DNA from: Furcasterigmium furcatum
Taxonomy: Eukaryota > Ascomycota > Sordariomycetes > Glomerellales > Plectosphaerellaceae
DNA length: 64,000 bases
Reading direction: 5' to 3'
NCBI GenBank assembly: GCA_001599815.1
Contig: BCIA01000004.1
Span: forward strand, 2,198,047 to 2,262,046
Below the pieces are notes generated by a model, which did not search any database, was not told the origin of the DNA, and saw only the letters and a list, made by a program, of their open reading frames with translations. The position numbers and the translations under genes are program-made. This document shows, piece after piece, positions 48,652 through 60,072 of this stretch (within the stretch, counting starts at the first letter, position 1; each line of letters begins with the position of its first letter).

Positions 48652-49095
48652 ATGCAGTTCTCTACCTTCTTCCTCACTGCCCTCCTCTCGGCCACCGCCC
48701 TCGCGGCTCCCGCCCCCGCCGCCGAGGTCAAGTCCGCCGCCACCGGCACCACCTGGACCATCGAGAACATGAAGCGCACCTGCGACAAGGCCGACACCGC
48801 CTGCAACTGGTCCTTCACCGTCAACGCCGGCGCCAAGACCGCCTGCGCCTACACCGTCAAGAAGTCCGGCAACACCCCCGCCAGCCAGGCGCCCCAAAAG
48901 GGCGTCAAGTGCGGCGCCTACACCGTCACCAGCGGCTGGAGCGGCCAGTTCGGCCCCGGCAACGGCTTCACCACTCTCTCCGTCGTCGACTTCCCCAAGA
49001 AGCGCATCGCCTGGCCCGCCTACACCGACAAGCAGCTCGCTGGCGGCAAGGTCGTCAAGCCTAACCAGAGCTACCCCGTCCAGGCCCTTCCCTAG
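48652..49095 (+). CDS. Small secreted protein, hypersensitive-response elicitor (Hrip1-like)
   Basis: One exon, 147 residues. Residues 1-18 form a signal peptide (MQFSTFFLTALLSATALA). The mature protein has four cysteines (44, 51, 65, 87) and motifs WTIENMKRTCDKADTACNW and GWSGQFGPGNGFTTLSV. The Trp-x-x-x-x-x-Arg-Thr-Cys and double-Cys pattern recalls the Magnaporthe/Alternaria Hrip1-type elicitors, judged from memory of the family and not by a search. Codon use is extremely C-ended (almost every codon ends in C), as in strongly expressed fungal genes. Role outside the cell, possibly at the plant interface. Ends with a clean stop and no introns. Confidence 0.85.
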   Translation: MQFSTFFLTALLSATALAAPAPAAEVKSAATGTTWTIENMKRTCDKADTACNWSFTVNAGAKTACAYTVKKSGNTPASQAPQKGVKCGAYTVTSGWSGQFGPGNGFTTLSVVDFPKKRIAWPAYTDKQLAGGKVVKPNQSYPVQALP

Positions 49096-49522
49096 AGGGA
49101 CTCACGGGATGAGATTGGGGGCTCTAGCCTCTGATTCTCGACTTCACACATGATGGGGACGGTACATGAACTACTACATTGTTGCATTGAGATCGGGATT
49201 TGGCGCATTGGCAAGCATACATCAGCATCGGCATACTACAAGCCACACATCTATACATTAGTACTTAACAGTAATACTATTACTAATTACGCTCCTTACA
49301 CTGAGTCTTCGATCCATGCAAATGTGATGTAAGAGAAACAAGTCAACACGAGGACAACCCCAGTGTCTCATCGTCACAACATGTCGATCTCCCCAGTCTC
49401 TGATCCACTTGTCGGCAGAGTCGGAACAGACACATTGTCGATGATACTCAGAACCTCGTAACTAAACCAAACTTGTGTATTCATGCAGAAACGTATATGC
49501 GCCGATCCCAATGACAAACAAT

Positions 49523-52500
49523 CTAAGCTACAACCCCCGCCTGCTCCAGCAGCCACCGCGCCTCGGTCAACACCTCCTCCGGCTCGGCAGAGGCATTCAC
49601 CGGCAGCACATCCACCTCGCTTACAGCAGGGGCCTCGTAAACAGCGAGCTGGCTCTCCACCAGGCTCGCGGGCATGTAGTGATCCTTCCGGCCATCCATC
49701 CGCTCCGAGAGGGTCTCAGGCTCGCACTGCAGATCCAAGAAGACGACCTGGGCCTTCTCCCCGATCTGTTCCCTGAGGGTATCACGATAGGTCTTGCGCA
49801 GCGCCGAGCAGCTGACAACGACAGACTCGTAGCCGAGCTCCTCGATGCCCTCGACGGCGCGCTTGCCGAGCCGCTCCAGCCAGGACGAGCGGTCGGCGTC
49901 CGTCAGCGCCTGTGCCGCGGCCATCTTGTCCACGCTCTCCCGGGAGTGGAGGAAGTCTCCCTCGATGAATGGGACCTTCAGCTGCTGGGCCAGTGACAGG
50001 GCGAGCGTGGACTTGCCGCTTCCGCAGGGCCCGGCGGCGAAGATGGCAGTCTTCTTCTGCCTCTGCTCCGGGGCGGCGGGCTGTGCCCAGGCGTTTGCGG
50101 TGAAGTACGCCACGAAAGAGTCGACGAGCTGCTGGTTCAAGGCGGGGGCGTTGGCGAGAGCGGGCGCAAAGGAGCACGCGGTGTCCGTGACGAAGGTCTT
50201 CGTGGGGCTGAACTCGGTCTTGTCGTACTTGGACGCGAAGAAGTCGACGAGCTTGATGGGCGGGTTCTTGGTGGGATCGGGCTCGGAGGCGCGGAGGCGG
50301 TTCACCCACTCCTGCGGCTCGACCTCCTCGAAGCTGAGGCCGGCGGCCTTGAGTGCGGGCAGGAGATCAGCAGTCCAGTCGAAGACCTTCGGGTTGGCCA
50401 CGTTGGCGAAGACGCTGCCGGCGTCGGACAGGGCGATCTGGGCTACCGACTCGGCTGTGGTGTCTACAGGCAACCAGGACGGCATCTCCTGGAGCTTCGG
50501 GAGCGCTCCGATGGTGAGTGCGGACTGGAGCATCAGGGGAATCGCCTCGGTGGCGTTCCAGACGCCGTGCTGGGTGTCTGCGACAATTTGCCCGACGCGA
50601 AGCACGCGGGCTGTCACGCCGCTCTCGGCAGCGCGGGCGCAGAGGTGCTCTGCGACCGTCTTGGACTGAGCATAACCCATGCCTTGCGACCATTCGAGGG
50701 CAGGGAGGGCCTCGGGGATGGGAACAGTGGTGGCCCTGGAGACGGTGCTAACGGACGAGCAGAAGTTGAAGTTTGCCGAGGGGCCGCTGCGGTTCCTGGT
50801 GGCTTCGCACAGCGAGATGAGGTTGGCGACGCCGGCGACGTTGCTCTTCTCGAAGCTCGTGAGACGCATGTTGAAGTTGACGGACCAGGCGCAGTGGATG
50901 ACGGATCGCAGGCCGGCGGTGATCTCGGTGTACGCCTGTCCCGTCAGGCCGAGCTTTTCGTCGGACAGGTCCGAGGCTAAGCTGACAATCTTCCTTCGCT
51001 GTTCCAGAGGGAGGTTGTGATAGACGCGCCTCTGAATCATCGAGGCCTTCACGCGCGTGCTGGCCTCCGAATCCGACTTGGCTCTCACCAGGCAGTAGAT
51101 CCTGGCGATGGTCGGATCAGCCACGAGCTTCGCGACGACATGCGCACCGAGCGAGCCAGTGGCACCGGTTACGGCGACGGAAGAGAGCGAAGAGGAAGAG
51201 CTAACAGCTCTGTGGCTGTACTTCTCAATCAACTCGCGCATCTCGGTCTCGATGGGCTTCTCGGCTTCAGCCTGCTGGTCGCTCGAAAGACCGAACAGGT
51301 AAGTCGCCAGCCTCTCGACCGACGGGTTGTCAAACACAACCGTCTGTCCGAGCTTGCTGCCACGGATGTCGACAGTCCTCAAGATCTCGCTCCTCATCTG
51401 GATGGCCTGAAGAGAGTCCAGACCCAGGGAGAAGAAGTCGGTGTCATTATCGAAAGGAACCTCCTTGGCCAGGGCCTTGAGGACCGACTGGCGGACGAAT
51501 TCTCGAAGCTCATCCAAGTTGAGTTTCTTGAGGTCTTCGCTCGAGACATCAGCGTTGTCGTAGATCTCATCGATTTCCTTGGCATAGCTTCGGTAGAAGG
51601 CCTGGCGAATAATGCTTCCCTTGTCGGTGCGAGGGTATTCGCAGCCAACGGGGAGCAGCTTGATCATGTTCTTCGTGATGCGGGCATACGCCTCGACGCC
51701 GCGGCACGCAGCCTCGACGACGGGCCAGATTACCTCGAGGATCTGCTCCTCCGTCCGGCCTGCCAGCGAAGCAGCGGGGACGATGAGGACGCCCGGTGCA
51801 GGCCGTCCCGCGCCGAAAATAACAACTTCCGTGACATCCTTGCTGGAACGAATCGCACCTTCGGTAGAGACGGGATTGAACATCTCACCGTTGATGAGGT
51901 TGATGGTGTCGTCTCGACGAGCGATGTACTTCCACGCCTTGGGGATAGAGGGGTGAGGCTCGAACAGATCCTTGGTGGCATACGACCCGTCATCCTGGTT
52001 GGAGGCCACCTTGGATGGCCATCCGTCAAGCACGCAGCATTCGAACAGATTCGGGCCACGCGGGATCCAGTTCAGGAAGGGCGAGAGATTGGGTGTCTCG
52101 CGCACGTAGTTCCAGTCCTTGTCATCCGCTGGGCGGGAAGATGTCATGAGCTGTCCGACCTCGGTCCTGTACAACACGTTAGACATGAGATTTCAAGTCA
52201 GCTCAGCGGCGCAGACTTACGCTCCGTAATGGCCAACCAGGTTGACGCCGTTTTCCACCAGACTGTTGCCGAGGTCGTCAGGGCAGGCGGATCCTCCATA
52301 CATGACCATCTTCAAGTCCCGGAGCAGAGCCATGCCCTGGTCTGATTCCGAGAGCAGCTTGAGAGCATAAGGGACGCCATAGAAGATCTCAAACTGGTGA
52401 ACGCGCATGATCTTGGTGAGATAGTCGTGCGTCAACGGGAGCTCGGCGTTGTAGAGGTGAATGGGCTTGCGGCAGTAGATAGCGCGATACAGGTTGCAGA

Positions 52501-53316
52501 TGCCGTGGTTGTGGTACAGAGGTAATGTGATAAATGCCTTCATCTTCATGCTGAAGGAATAATTGGCAACGGCAGCCCTGTTTTCCTGGTAAATAGGCTT
52601 GGGCAGACCAGTCGAGCCTGGCTCAGGTCAGTCCCCTCTGCATGTTTCGCCTCAGTGAAAGATGACCTACCGCTTGAGTGGATGATGTACACCCTATTGT
52701 TGGTCTCGATTTCCGGATCCAGGTGGGCATCCATCTGCGTATCGGCGTGAACCTCGATGGGAAAATCAAAGGTGGACTTGTTCAGGATCTCCAGGATTCT
52801 CAGGCCGCTGATGGACTTCTGAGCTGCCTCCGCCGTGGCGCAATAACGAGAGTCCGTGAGCAAACACTGCGCTCCGGTGGTCGTGATGAGATTCTCGACG
52901 GCCTCCTGGGAGATTCTCGTGGATAAAAAGAGTGTGGTGTGACCCAGCTTGGTGAGAGCCAGCATCGTGATGAGATATTCAAAGTTTGAAGGGCCAAGAA
53001 CAGCGACCGTCATGGGCTTCTCGGCCGATGACCTGCGCATGGGGATCTGGGCCTCGTAGACTTTTGCGGCACGATACGCAAAGACGTCGAGCTGGCGCAT
53101 CGTGTAGTCGACATACTGGATCCCTTCGGAAGGGTAGGACACAATCACCATGTCGGGATGAGCTCGTGCCCGTCTCCGGACGAGCTCATCCACAGACTTG
53201 ATGGTGGAATCATCCTCGTTTGTCTGCAGAGGAGTCTGGGTGATTGAGATGGGCTCACCCAGGGATTTGCCCGGGTCCGCCAAGCTTGTTGGGCCAAAGA
53301 TCGATGGAGGCGACAT
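49523..53316 (-). CDS. NRPS-like carboxylate reductase (A-T-R) fused to a gluconokinase-type kinase
   Basis: Three exons (53316-52671, 52617-52221, 52166-49523) give 1,228 residues. The adenylation domain (about 30-540) has core motif A3 as HSSGSTGLPKP across the first splice junction, YGATEVGQL, and the A10 lysine in PRTDKGSIIRQAF near 530. The carrier domain has LGLDSLQ with the phosphopantetheine Ser at about 599. The thioester-reductase domain (about 677-980) has GATGSLG near 682 and the YAQSK active site near 846-850. After a short linker comes a complete GntK-type kinase (about 1053-1228) with P-loop GPCGSGKS at 1060-1067, GDFLHSRESVDKM, LTDADRSSWL, CSALRKTYRD and DHYMPASLVESQ. The frame is continuous across the junction. 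The A-T-R part should activate a carboxylic acid and release it as an aldehyde or alcohol; what the kinase phosphorylates is unknown. It is divergent from an aldo-keto reductase. Confidence 0.93.
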
Positions 53317-53815
53317 GGTGTCGGTGGCGAGCGTTTGATGGCAGATGGATGAGAAGCTCACGTCCTCCATGAGCTTGAATCTCGTGCATTTATTACAGAG
53401 GAACAATGTGTTGCAACCACTGGAGGTGATCCGCATGAATCGGCATTGCGCCGATACTAGGACCCGTGGAGACGGCTCTTACGGAATTCTCTCCTCCACC
53501 CCGATCAACACGAAGTGTTTCCCCGTATCGCCCAGCACGGAGAACAATGGATCTCGTCGTCATTCCGGAAATCGAATGCGCATAGCCGTGAATCCGCTCG
53601 GTGACGGATATCGAGGGGGGAAGTCTGGTGGGGTTGGGGGCAACGTCAAATCCGCCTGGAGAGATCGTCACGGATAATAATCCGCCATGGACTGAGAGGA
53701 ATCCGGCCTCCACAAAACCCAGACAACGTGCTGTATAACTGCCGGTAGAAGGCTGGCTCTCGGGACCGGGGAATTCCATCAGCCAGCACCTCTTTACTCC
53801 TTTCAGCCAGTAATC
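53317..53815. promoter_or_regulatory. Divergent promoter of the NRPS-like kinase and aldo-keto reductase genes
   Basis: A 499-base gap between two start codons, with no credible coding sequence. Sharing it suggests co-expression of the two enzymes, possibly under the C6 regulator downstream. No palindromic CGG site was confidently identified. Confidence 0.35.
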
Positions 53816-54848
53816 ATGCCCCTCGCAACTCATCTCACCCTCAACACCGGCGCGAAGATCCCTGCCGTGGGCTTCGGCACGTGGCAGGCCAAGCCTGGGG
53901 AAGTCGAAATCGCCGTCGAGACAGCCCTGAAGGCTGGGTACCGCCACATCGACTGCGCCGCCATCTACCGAAACGAGGCCGAGGTGGGCGAGGGCATCCG
54001 AAAGAGTGGCGTGCCCCGTTCAGACATCTTCCTCACTGGCAAGCTGTGGAACACCAACCATGCCCCGGAGGATGTTGAGGCCGGGGTCAACAAGACGCTG
54101 ACGGATCTCGGAACCGACTATCTTGACTTGTTCCTGATGCACTGGCCAGTGTAAGTACTTAACGTCTAAAATCACAACACGGACTTGATGGTAACATTGC
54201 CATAGAGCATTCAAGAACACCGGCAAATGGTTCCCCCTTGAGGAGAGCGGCGTGTTCGCGCTCGCCGACATCGACCCGGCCGTGACCTGGGCAGCCATGG
54301 AGAAGCTGGTGGCCTCCGGCAAGGTCCGTGCTATCGGTGTCTCTAACTTCACGACGCAGCGCCTGGACAGCCTCCTCACCGCTCCCACGACCAAGATCGT
54401 GCCCGCGGTGAACCAGGTCGAGGCCCACCCCTACCTCCAGCAGCCCGAGCTATTCAAGTACTGCCAGTCCAAGGGAATCGTGCTCACGGCGTACTCTCCC
54501 CTCGGAAACAACCAGACAGGGGAGCCGAGGACGGTGGACGATCCCCTCGTGAAGCAGCTGGGAGACAAGCTGGGCCTCGACGGAGGCCAGCTGCTTGCAT
54601 CCTGGGGAGTGCAGCGGGGGACGGTTGTCCTGCCTAAGAGCGTCACGCCGAGTCGCATTCAGTCCAACTTCAAGGTCTCTGAGCTGCCCGCCGATGCATT
54701 CGCGCAACTGAACGGTCTGGAACGGAACAAGAGGTTCAACTGGCAGACCAGGTGGGGATTCGACATCTTCCAGGAGCTGGGCGAGGAAGAGGTCGAGAAG
54801 GTCGCGCAGGAGTCTGCCGAAGAGAACAAGACCAAGTTCACGGTCTAA
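53816..54848 (+). CDS. Aldo-keto reductase
   Basis: NADPH-dependent reduction of an aldehyde or ketone to the alcohol. Two exons (53816-54150 and 54206-54848) give 325 residues. The TIM-barrel landmarks are [34 protein letters not shown] (catalytic Asp and Tyr), FLTGKLWN (catalytic Lys) and [10 protein letters not shown] (catalytic His). The NADPH-binding end reads [14 protein letters not shown]. The gene faces away from an NRPS-like reductase whose R domain should release aldehydes, so further reduction of that product is a natural inference. Its 3' end is 53 bases from the end of the C6 regulator gene. Confidence 0.95.
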
Positions 54849-54901
54849 TCGAAGCCCGAACACATAGACAAATAGATATCGAACAAAAGTGCTTCAATTC
54901 T

Positions 54902-57240
54902 CTACATCTCCATGCCCGAAAGCCAGGGAATCGATGCGGTGTCAACGTCCATGTATGGGCCGAACGCGGAAGAATCCAGCTCCAACCAGTCCGTGGTGTT
55001 CCACTCATCCAAGAGGCTGTAACCCAGCTGATTGCTTGAATCAGTGGGAGCCATCATCCCCTCGCGGTCCGTGGGATAATACGGTGCGGCCAACATCGCG
55101 TCATTCTGCAGATGGTCGGGGAAAGATTGCCGCTGCTCGGGGTCAACCACCGGCATAGCCTCCCGATCCGCCGCCATCCTTTTCTGCCCCATGGCTTCGG
55201 AGCAAAACTCCTCGAGAATAACAGCATATCGACGGCTGGGTGAGTTTGTCGCCGTCGCCTTTGCAAGGTGTGTCTGGCATCGCCGAGCCATTTCCATCAG
55301 TCTCGCGTGTCTAGCAAGTTCCTCGCCGGCCAGGATGGTGCCCCGCCGCTTCAGCTGAATATCCCAGACGTATGACACAACCAGGGCGCAAAACGTCACA
55401 TATTGCGTCCACCAGAAGGCGTGAAAGATGGGGCCCTCGTGTGCAAGGCCGTCGACCAGGTCGAAGACGGACTGGGCTGCTCCGAGACACTCGGCGATTT
55501 GTGTCTGGCTCTCGTGGTGGAGAGTCGCCAGCAGGAACAGCCTATTGGCGTGCATGATCGCGTGGCAATAGGCGAGCTTGAGCACGATTGACTGTCTCCG
55601 GAAGCTGGTAATGAGCATCGAGGGGCGCATGGTGCCGAGAAACGGTGGGAGGCTGGACTTCCATTCATGTATCTCCCTGCTGAGGCGGTGGGCTGCGCCA
55701 ATGCGTTCCTCTTCGGAAATGGGCTTGATGGAGTAGACCTCCCTGGACACCTGCCCGATGATTCGTGCGATTCTGGATATTTGGTCAGTCTTCGGCGGGC
55801 ACGATGGTGCTCTTCCTGGCGTGGTACTCACTTGGCGTGGAATATCAGCGCGTCGATGTGACAGCCTTGCTGCTCCCCGACTGCAGAGAGTGGCCCCTGG
55901 TTCGTTATCTCCTCATCCTCGAGTCGATCAGGTAGATCTTGGTCGATGTCCTCGTCATGATAATGTCGCGGACGACCGAATATGACACCAAGATACTTGT
56001 CCAGAATATAGGCGGTCCAGAAAGTCCGCATACGAAGTTGGCCCTGCAGGTAGTCAACCGGACTCGGCGCAAGTTGTCTCTGTCTTGTCGTCTTGCGGTG
56101 CAAGCCGAGGGCGGATATCAGCTGCAAAGCATTGCCGAAGGTGTACCAGGCTCGATTGTGGCGAGACGTGGTGAGCAGATAAAGTGTCTGGATGATGCGA
56201 GCTTGCGCCGACTCGAGCAGAGGAGATCCGGTTTCGGTCTCGGTGAGCTGAGCGCAGACGCAGAAGAGGTGATCGCTGCGCGCCAGAGATAGGGCGTCGT
56301 CTTCTCCAGAGTAGATGCCTCTTGACTTCTCGTGATGCGCCGTTGCAACCGACAAGCAAGCGAGGACGATGGCCGTTTTCGACTTCCCAAGCTCTCGCCA
56401 AGCGGGTTTCCCTTGCTGAACATTGGTCTCAACGACGGCCATCCAGGCCTCTACGGAGGGCCGGTGGACGATGCGGTATGTCGCGATGCAGACATCGAAA
56501 TACAGAGCCAGCAAGTGGACAAGGTCATGATGAGGAGGCAGGGTAAGTCGGTAGAGATCCTCTTCGGTGGTCTGGGGGAGCGGCCTGTCACCCGCGAGCA
56601 TCACGTGTTGCTCCACGGCTGCGTCGTTGTGCGGTTGGTCCAGGGACACGTTCGAGTGGCCATTCTTGGCAAGTCGCTTCCAAGCACGATGCAGGAACGT
56701 TACCCCGGATGTAGGATCAAAAACCTGGCCCTCGATCTCGGCCATTCCCAACTCAGGCGAAGCACGAGATGCAGGCCCGTTACTGTCGATATGGCGTCCA
56801 TCAGAGGCTCGCGGGAGGGACATGCCATCCAGACGGCCGGGCTGAGTCTCCGGCTTCTCTCCCCGGCCTCTTTGTGTTGCACGGGGACCCGGGACAGCCG
56901 GGTGGTCTCTCGAAGGCGGTGGGGTGGGAGGCCGGCCGCGGGAGTAACTGGCGTCATAGTGGCATACCAGCCCCTTGTTGGTACACTTGGTGCAGGGCAG
57001 AGTACCGGTGCACTTGGCCTTCCTCTGCTTGCACAGGTCGCAAGCTCGGCTGACCTTGTGTCCCTTGCGGCGTTTGGAGGCCGTTACGTCGTCGGAGCTG
57101 GGCGACCCCGGGGCGACGCTCCGCTTCTGAGACCCACGCCGAGGGCTGCTGGAGGAGGCGGTGACGGACGCCTCTCGCTGCGTCGGGGGCGTGATGACTG
57201 TAGATGTCGCGTCACTCGGGTGAGAAGGCGGCAGATCCAT
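54902..57240 (-). CDS. Zn2Cys6 transcription factor of the NRPS-like cluster
   Basis: Two exons (57240-55832 and 55772-54902) give 759 residues. The zinc cluster is C67-X2-C70-X6-C77-X5-C83-X2-C86-X6-C93, preceded by a basic KRRKGHK and followed by a Pro-rich linker. The fungal-specific domain follows: FDVCIATYRIVHRPSVEAWM, then WYTFGNALQLISALGLHRK and the characteristic RTFWTAYILDKYLGVIFGRPRHYHDEDIDQDLP. The C-terminus is acidic and hydrophobic (DEWNTTDWLELDSS), a possible activation region. The frame is open upstream to 57414 with other ATGs (57249, 57291), so the start is uncertain. As the third gene of the group it is a candidate pathway-specific regulator, from position only. Confidence 0.88.
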
Positions 57241-59253
57241 GGCGGTCATCGGACATGCTGCGTCGAAGACGGAAAGGGGACGGACAAACATGGCGACGAG
57301 GAGAGCCTGCGCGGGTATGATAAGGTGCAAGATGGTGAGCGTTGGAGATTGGGGTCCAGCTCGGACCTTGGAGGCGACGGAAAAGGCCTCAGGAGGGCGG
57401 ATAAAGAAATCCACTGCCCCTTGACCAGGATCCCAGACGCTCTGGACTCGCGGATCTGGGGCCCCGCACGCTGTGAGACCGGCTCTCGATCATGGAACGG
57501 CCATCCGGGAATAACTTGAACAATGCATCGGAGACATAACTGCGGCTGCAGAGTGTTTTATTCACGTGGAGAGGTTCTCCTCACCACGCCCAATGAAGTC
57601 TCCAAAATCACTGAACCTCAATGTTCTCCGCGTCACATTAGAGTATCAAGTACTGCCAAGGCCCATCTGCGGAACTTCGGCATTCAACTCGGCATATTCA
57701 GGTTGCTGAAGTGTTCCGCAACGAATAGATGTGGCCAGCACCCGCAAAGGCTGTCTATAGCCATATGATAACTTTCCAGAGTTCAAGAGATGTAAGCGAT
57801 GAGAGTATCTCCCCAAATGGCCGAGGGCTTGGCCAAACATGGCCCCTCTGAAAACTCATCGAATGACAGTGCCCTTCTGTCTGTAGGTCGGCGGTGACCA
57901 ACACCGTCATCCAACTGGCACGCACGCACTGGGTGGAAAACATCCAAAATACAAGTCAAGCATACGACAAGGGATGCGGTGGCTTAAAGCTACAGTGAGC
58001 GCCCTGAAGATGACTGAAGACGAAGAAGGCTGTCGGGCTTGGTGCTAGTGCAATACGACCGGCTGATGCTGCCATGAACAGTAATCTGCCAGCTACATAA
58101 CCGTGAGCAATGTGGCGATGGCGAATGCACGGAAATCCTGGAAGCTGGAACACCTACCGATCTTTTCGACCACATTTGTAAGCCCACGGCCCCCTGAAAC
58201 ACCATGAGAGCCTAATCGCTACCGGATAGGTAGCATTTATGGTGTTGACAACGGCCGCGTTTGTCTCAAACGTTGCAAAGACCTCCAGAACCGTGGAGTG
58301 GACGCCGGTGGTGTACATAGACGCAAGCAGACTGGCCAGCGCGGTGGAGGAAGTGATGCCCGGGGGGTAACTGGGTGGCCCGCCACTTTGCGATCACGCA
58401 CTCGCACCTGGTCGCGCAATGACAGGGTAGTCAGCCGGGAAACCAATGGTGAGCGGCAAGTATTCAGTCGAAATATTCACGTGGGCATCCGTAGGCTCTG
58501 CGTTTCTGTCTGCACTGCCATCGCGAGGCTCGGGTCTTTCATCATCGCGAGGGCAGCCCCCTGCCACCCTCTCCCTGAGAATTATCTCCGGGCAACAGCC
58601 TCTGACCATCGTATTGTAGATGTCCAGAGTTCCCTGCTTGACGAATCGGTCACGAGGTGTAAGACGGGAAGAATCCCCTTGCTGATCAGCCAGGGAACTG
58701 AGCTGACTGACCACCTAAGAGATACTCTGATCAAAGGAACTTCCACGCTGCTTGAAAAGTCTACGACACGGTGCATTACATCGCTTCACTATCAAAATCT
58801 TGCGAAATGATCTCCCAGCATCTAAATTAAGCTATGATCGCCTCTCCCCGATCTGATGTCAGCGCTAACACCTCCTTAATTCAAATCCTTGTTCAACGTT
58901 GGACTCATTCCGGGGCGAAGCTGATTCGTCGCCCAGCGTGGCTATGTGGTTATTCACCTGCAATCCATTAAGTCCGAGCCTTTTACGAGTATAAGTACTC
59001 AGGATCCGGAGCTCAGAGAGCTTGCCCTACAGCTTGAAACACAACAAGACTGAAGGCTTTCAACGCTTCAATGCTTCGCCACCTCAATCAAGGCGGGAAT
59101 GATGGAGGAGGATAAAAATACACAATTGAGATGTATTTAAGATATAAGACGCTCTGGATCTCAGCTCGTTTCCCTATTCTATTCAGCTTAGCATCTCAAG
59201 ATCATCATCACTACCTCATTACCATCTTCACACCTTTTACAACCGCCATTATC
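57241..59253. other. Intergenic, no gene recognised
   Basis: About 2 kb of lower-GC sequence than the genes around it, with only short frames lacking motifs. A TATA-like ATAAAAAT at 59112-59119 is the likely core promoter of the secreted-protein gene at 59254. Confidence 0.5.
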
Positions 59254-59811
59254 ATGCTTCTCTCTGCTGTGGCCCTCTGTCTCGCCGCCGGCCTTTCGGT
59301 CGTCAAGGCCGACTTCGACATCTACCATGTCGACAGTGGGCTTTATATCAACCCCGATTACGACATGTCCGGCTATCAAATTCTCCGCGCCGACGACGAG
59401 GTGGACTGCAAAGGCGACGTCAACCACCCCATCTGGCTAGGGCGTCGCGGTGATGTTAGCGGCGCCAGGGGAATCCGTTGTCGCGATGAGGGACCGCCAC
59501 ACGGCGCCTGCGAGGCAATGTTCGAGCCGAACGTGCCCGAACAGATCACAATCATGGAGATGAACCTCGGACGTTATCACTGGAGTAAGATCTCGTCTTC
59601 TCTCTACCATTTTGGAGTGTGAGCTGACATCTCGGTAGCTATCTATCAGGATCGCAACTACGGGCTCTATGACAAGACGAACTGGGTGATGGGCGTATGC
59701 GAGCCGTCTACGAAGGAGTTCAAGTGCAAACTGAATGGCGACGTGAGAGGCACGCGTTTATTCCACTGCTATACGCATATGACGAAGGAGGCCATCGCAA
59801 GCCACATGTAA
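59254..59811 (+). CDS. Small secreted six-cysteine protein, candidate effector
   Basis: Two exons (59254-59584 and 59639-59811) give 167 residues. Residues 1-19 are a signal peptide (MLLSAVALCLAAGLSVVKA). The mature part begins DFDIYHVDSGLYIN and has six cysteines (52, 76, 86, 121, 130, 144), enough for three disulfides. It is rich in Asp, Gly and Arg, with an Asp-x-Tyr start. No known fold recognised. The frame is open upstream to 59131, but those residues would hide the signal peptide. TATA-like ATAAAAAT 135 bases upstream. Confidence 0.8.
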
Positions 59812-60072
59812 GGGCGGACTAGTCGCAAACGGTCCAAAGCCGGACCGGAAAACACAGTCACTGTGCTTGAACCGTCTCTTGGTGGGCCTCACTCAACATA
59901 CATCTGGCCTGTTGTGATCGATGGTAGGGTATGGGACCCCGATGTTGATGCGGAGTTGACACCCATGTATAAGACGGGAGTCCGTTAATTAATACATATG
60001 ATCATTTATTCTCCTCTATTCCTCTAGTTTATGTTCGGCTCAAAAGCTAACCCCTGAAACTGATCGCCCTCG

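Noticed and set aside
51017..52345. 442-residue open frame on the plus strand over the NRPS-like gene
   Set aside because: Lies wholly opposite the adenylation, carrier and reductase coding sequence, which has intact motifs; the antisense translation shows none.
56332..57519. 395-residue open frame on the plus strand over the second C6 regulator
   Set aside because: Antisense to the zinc cluster and regulatory domain; no motif of its own.
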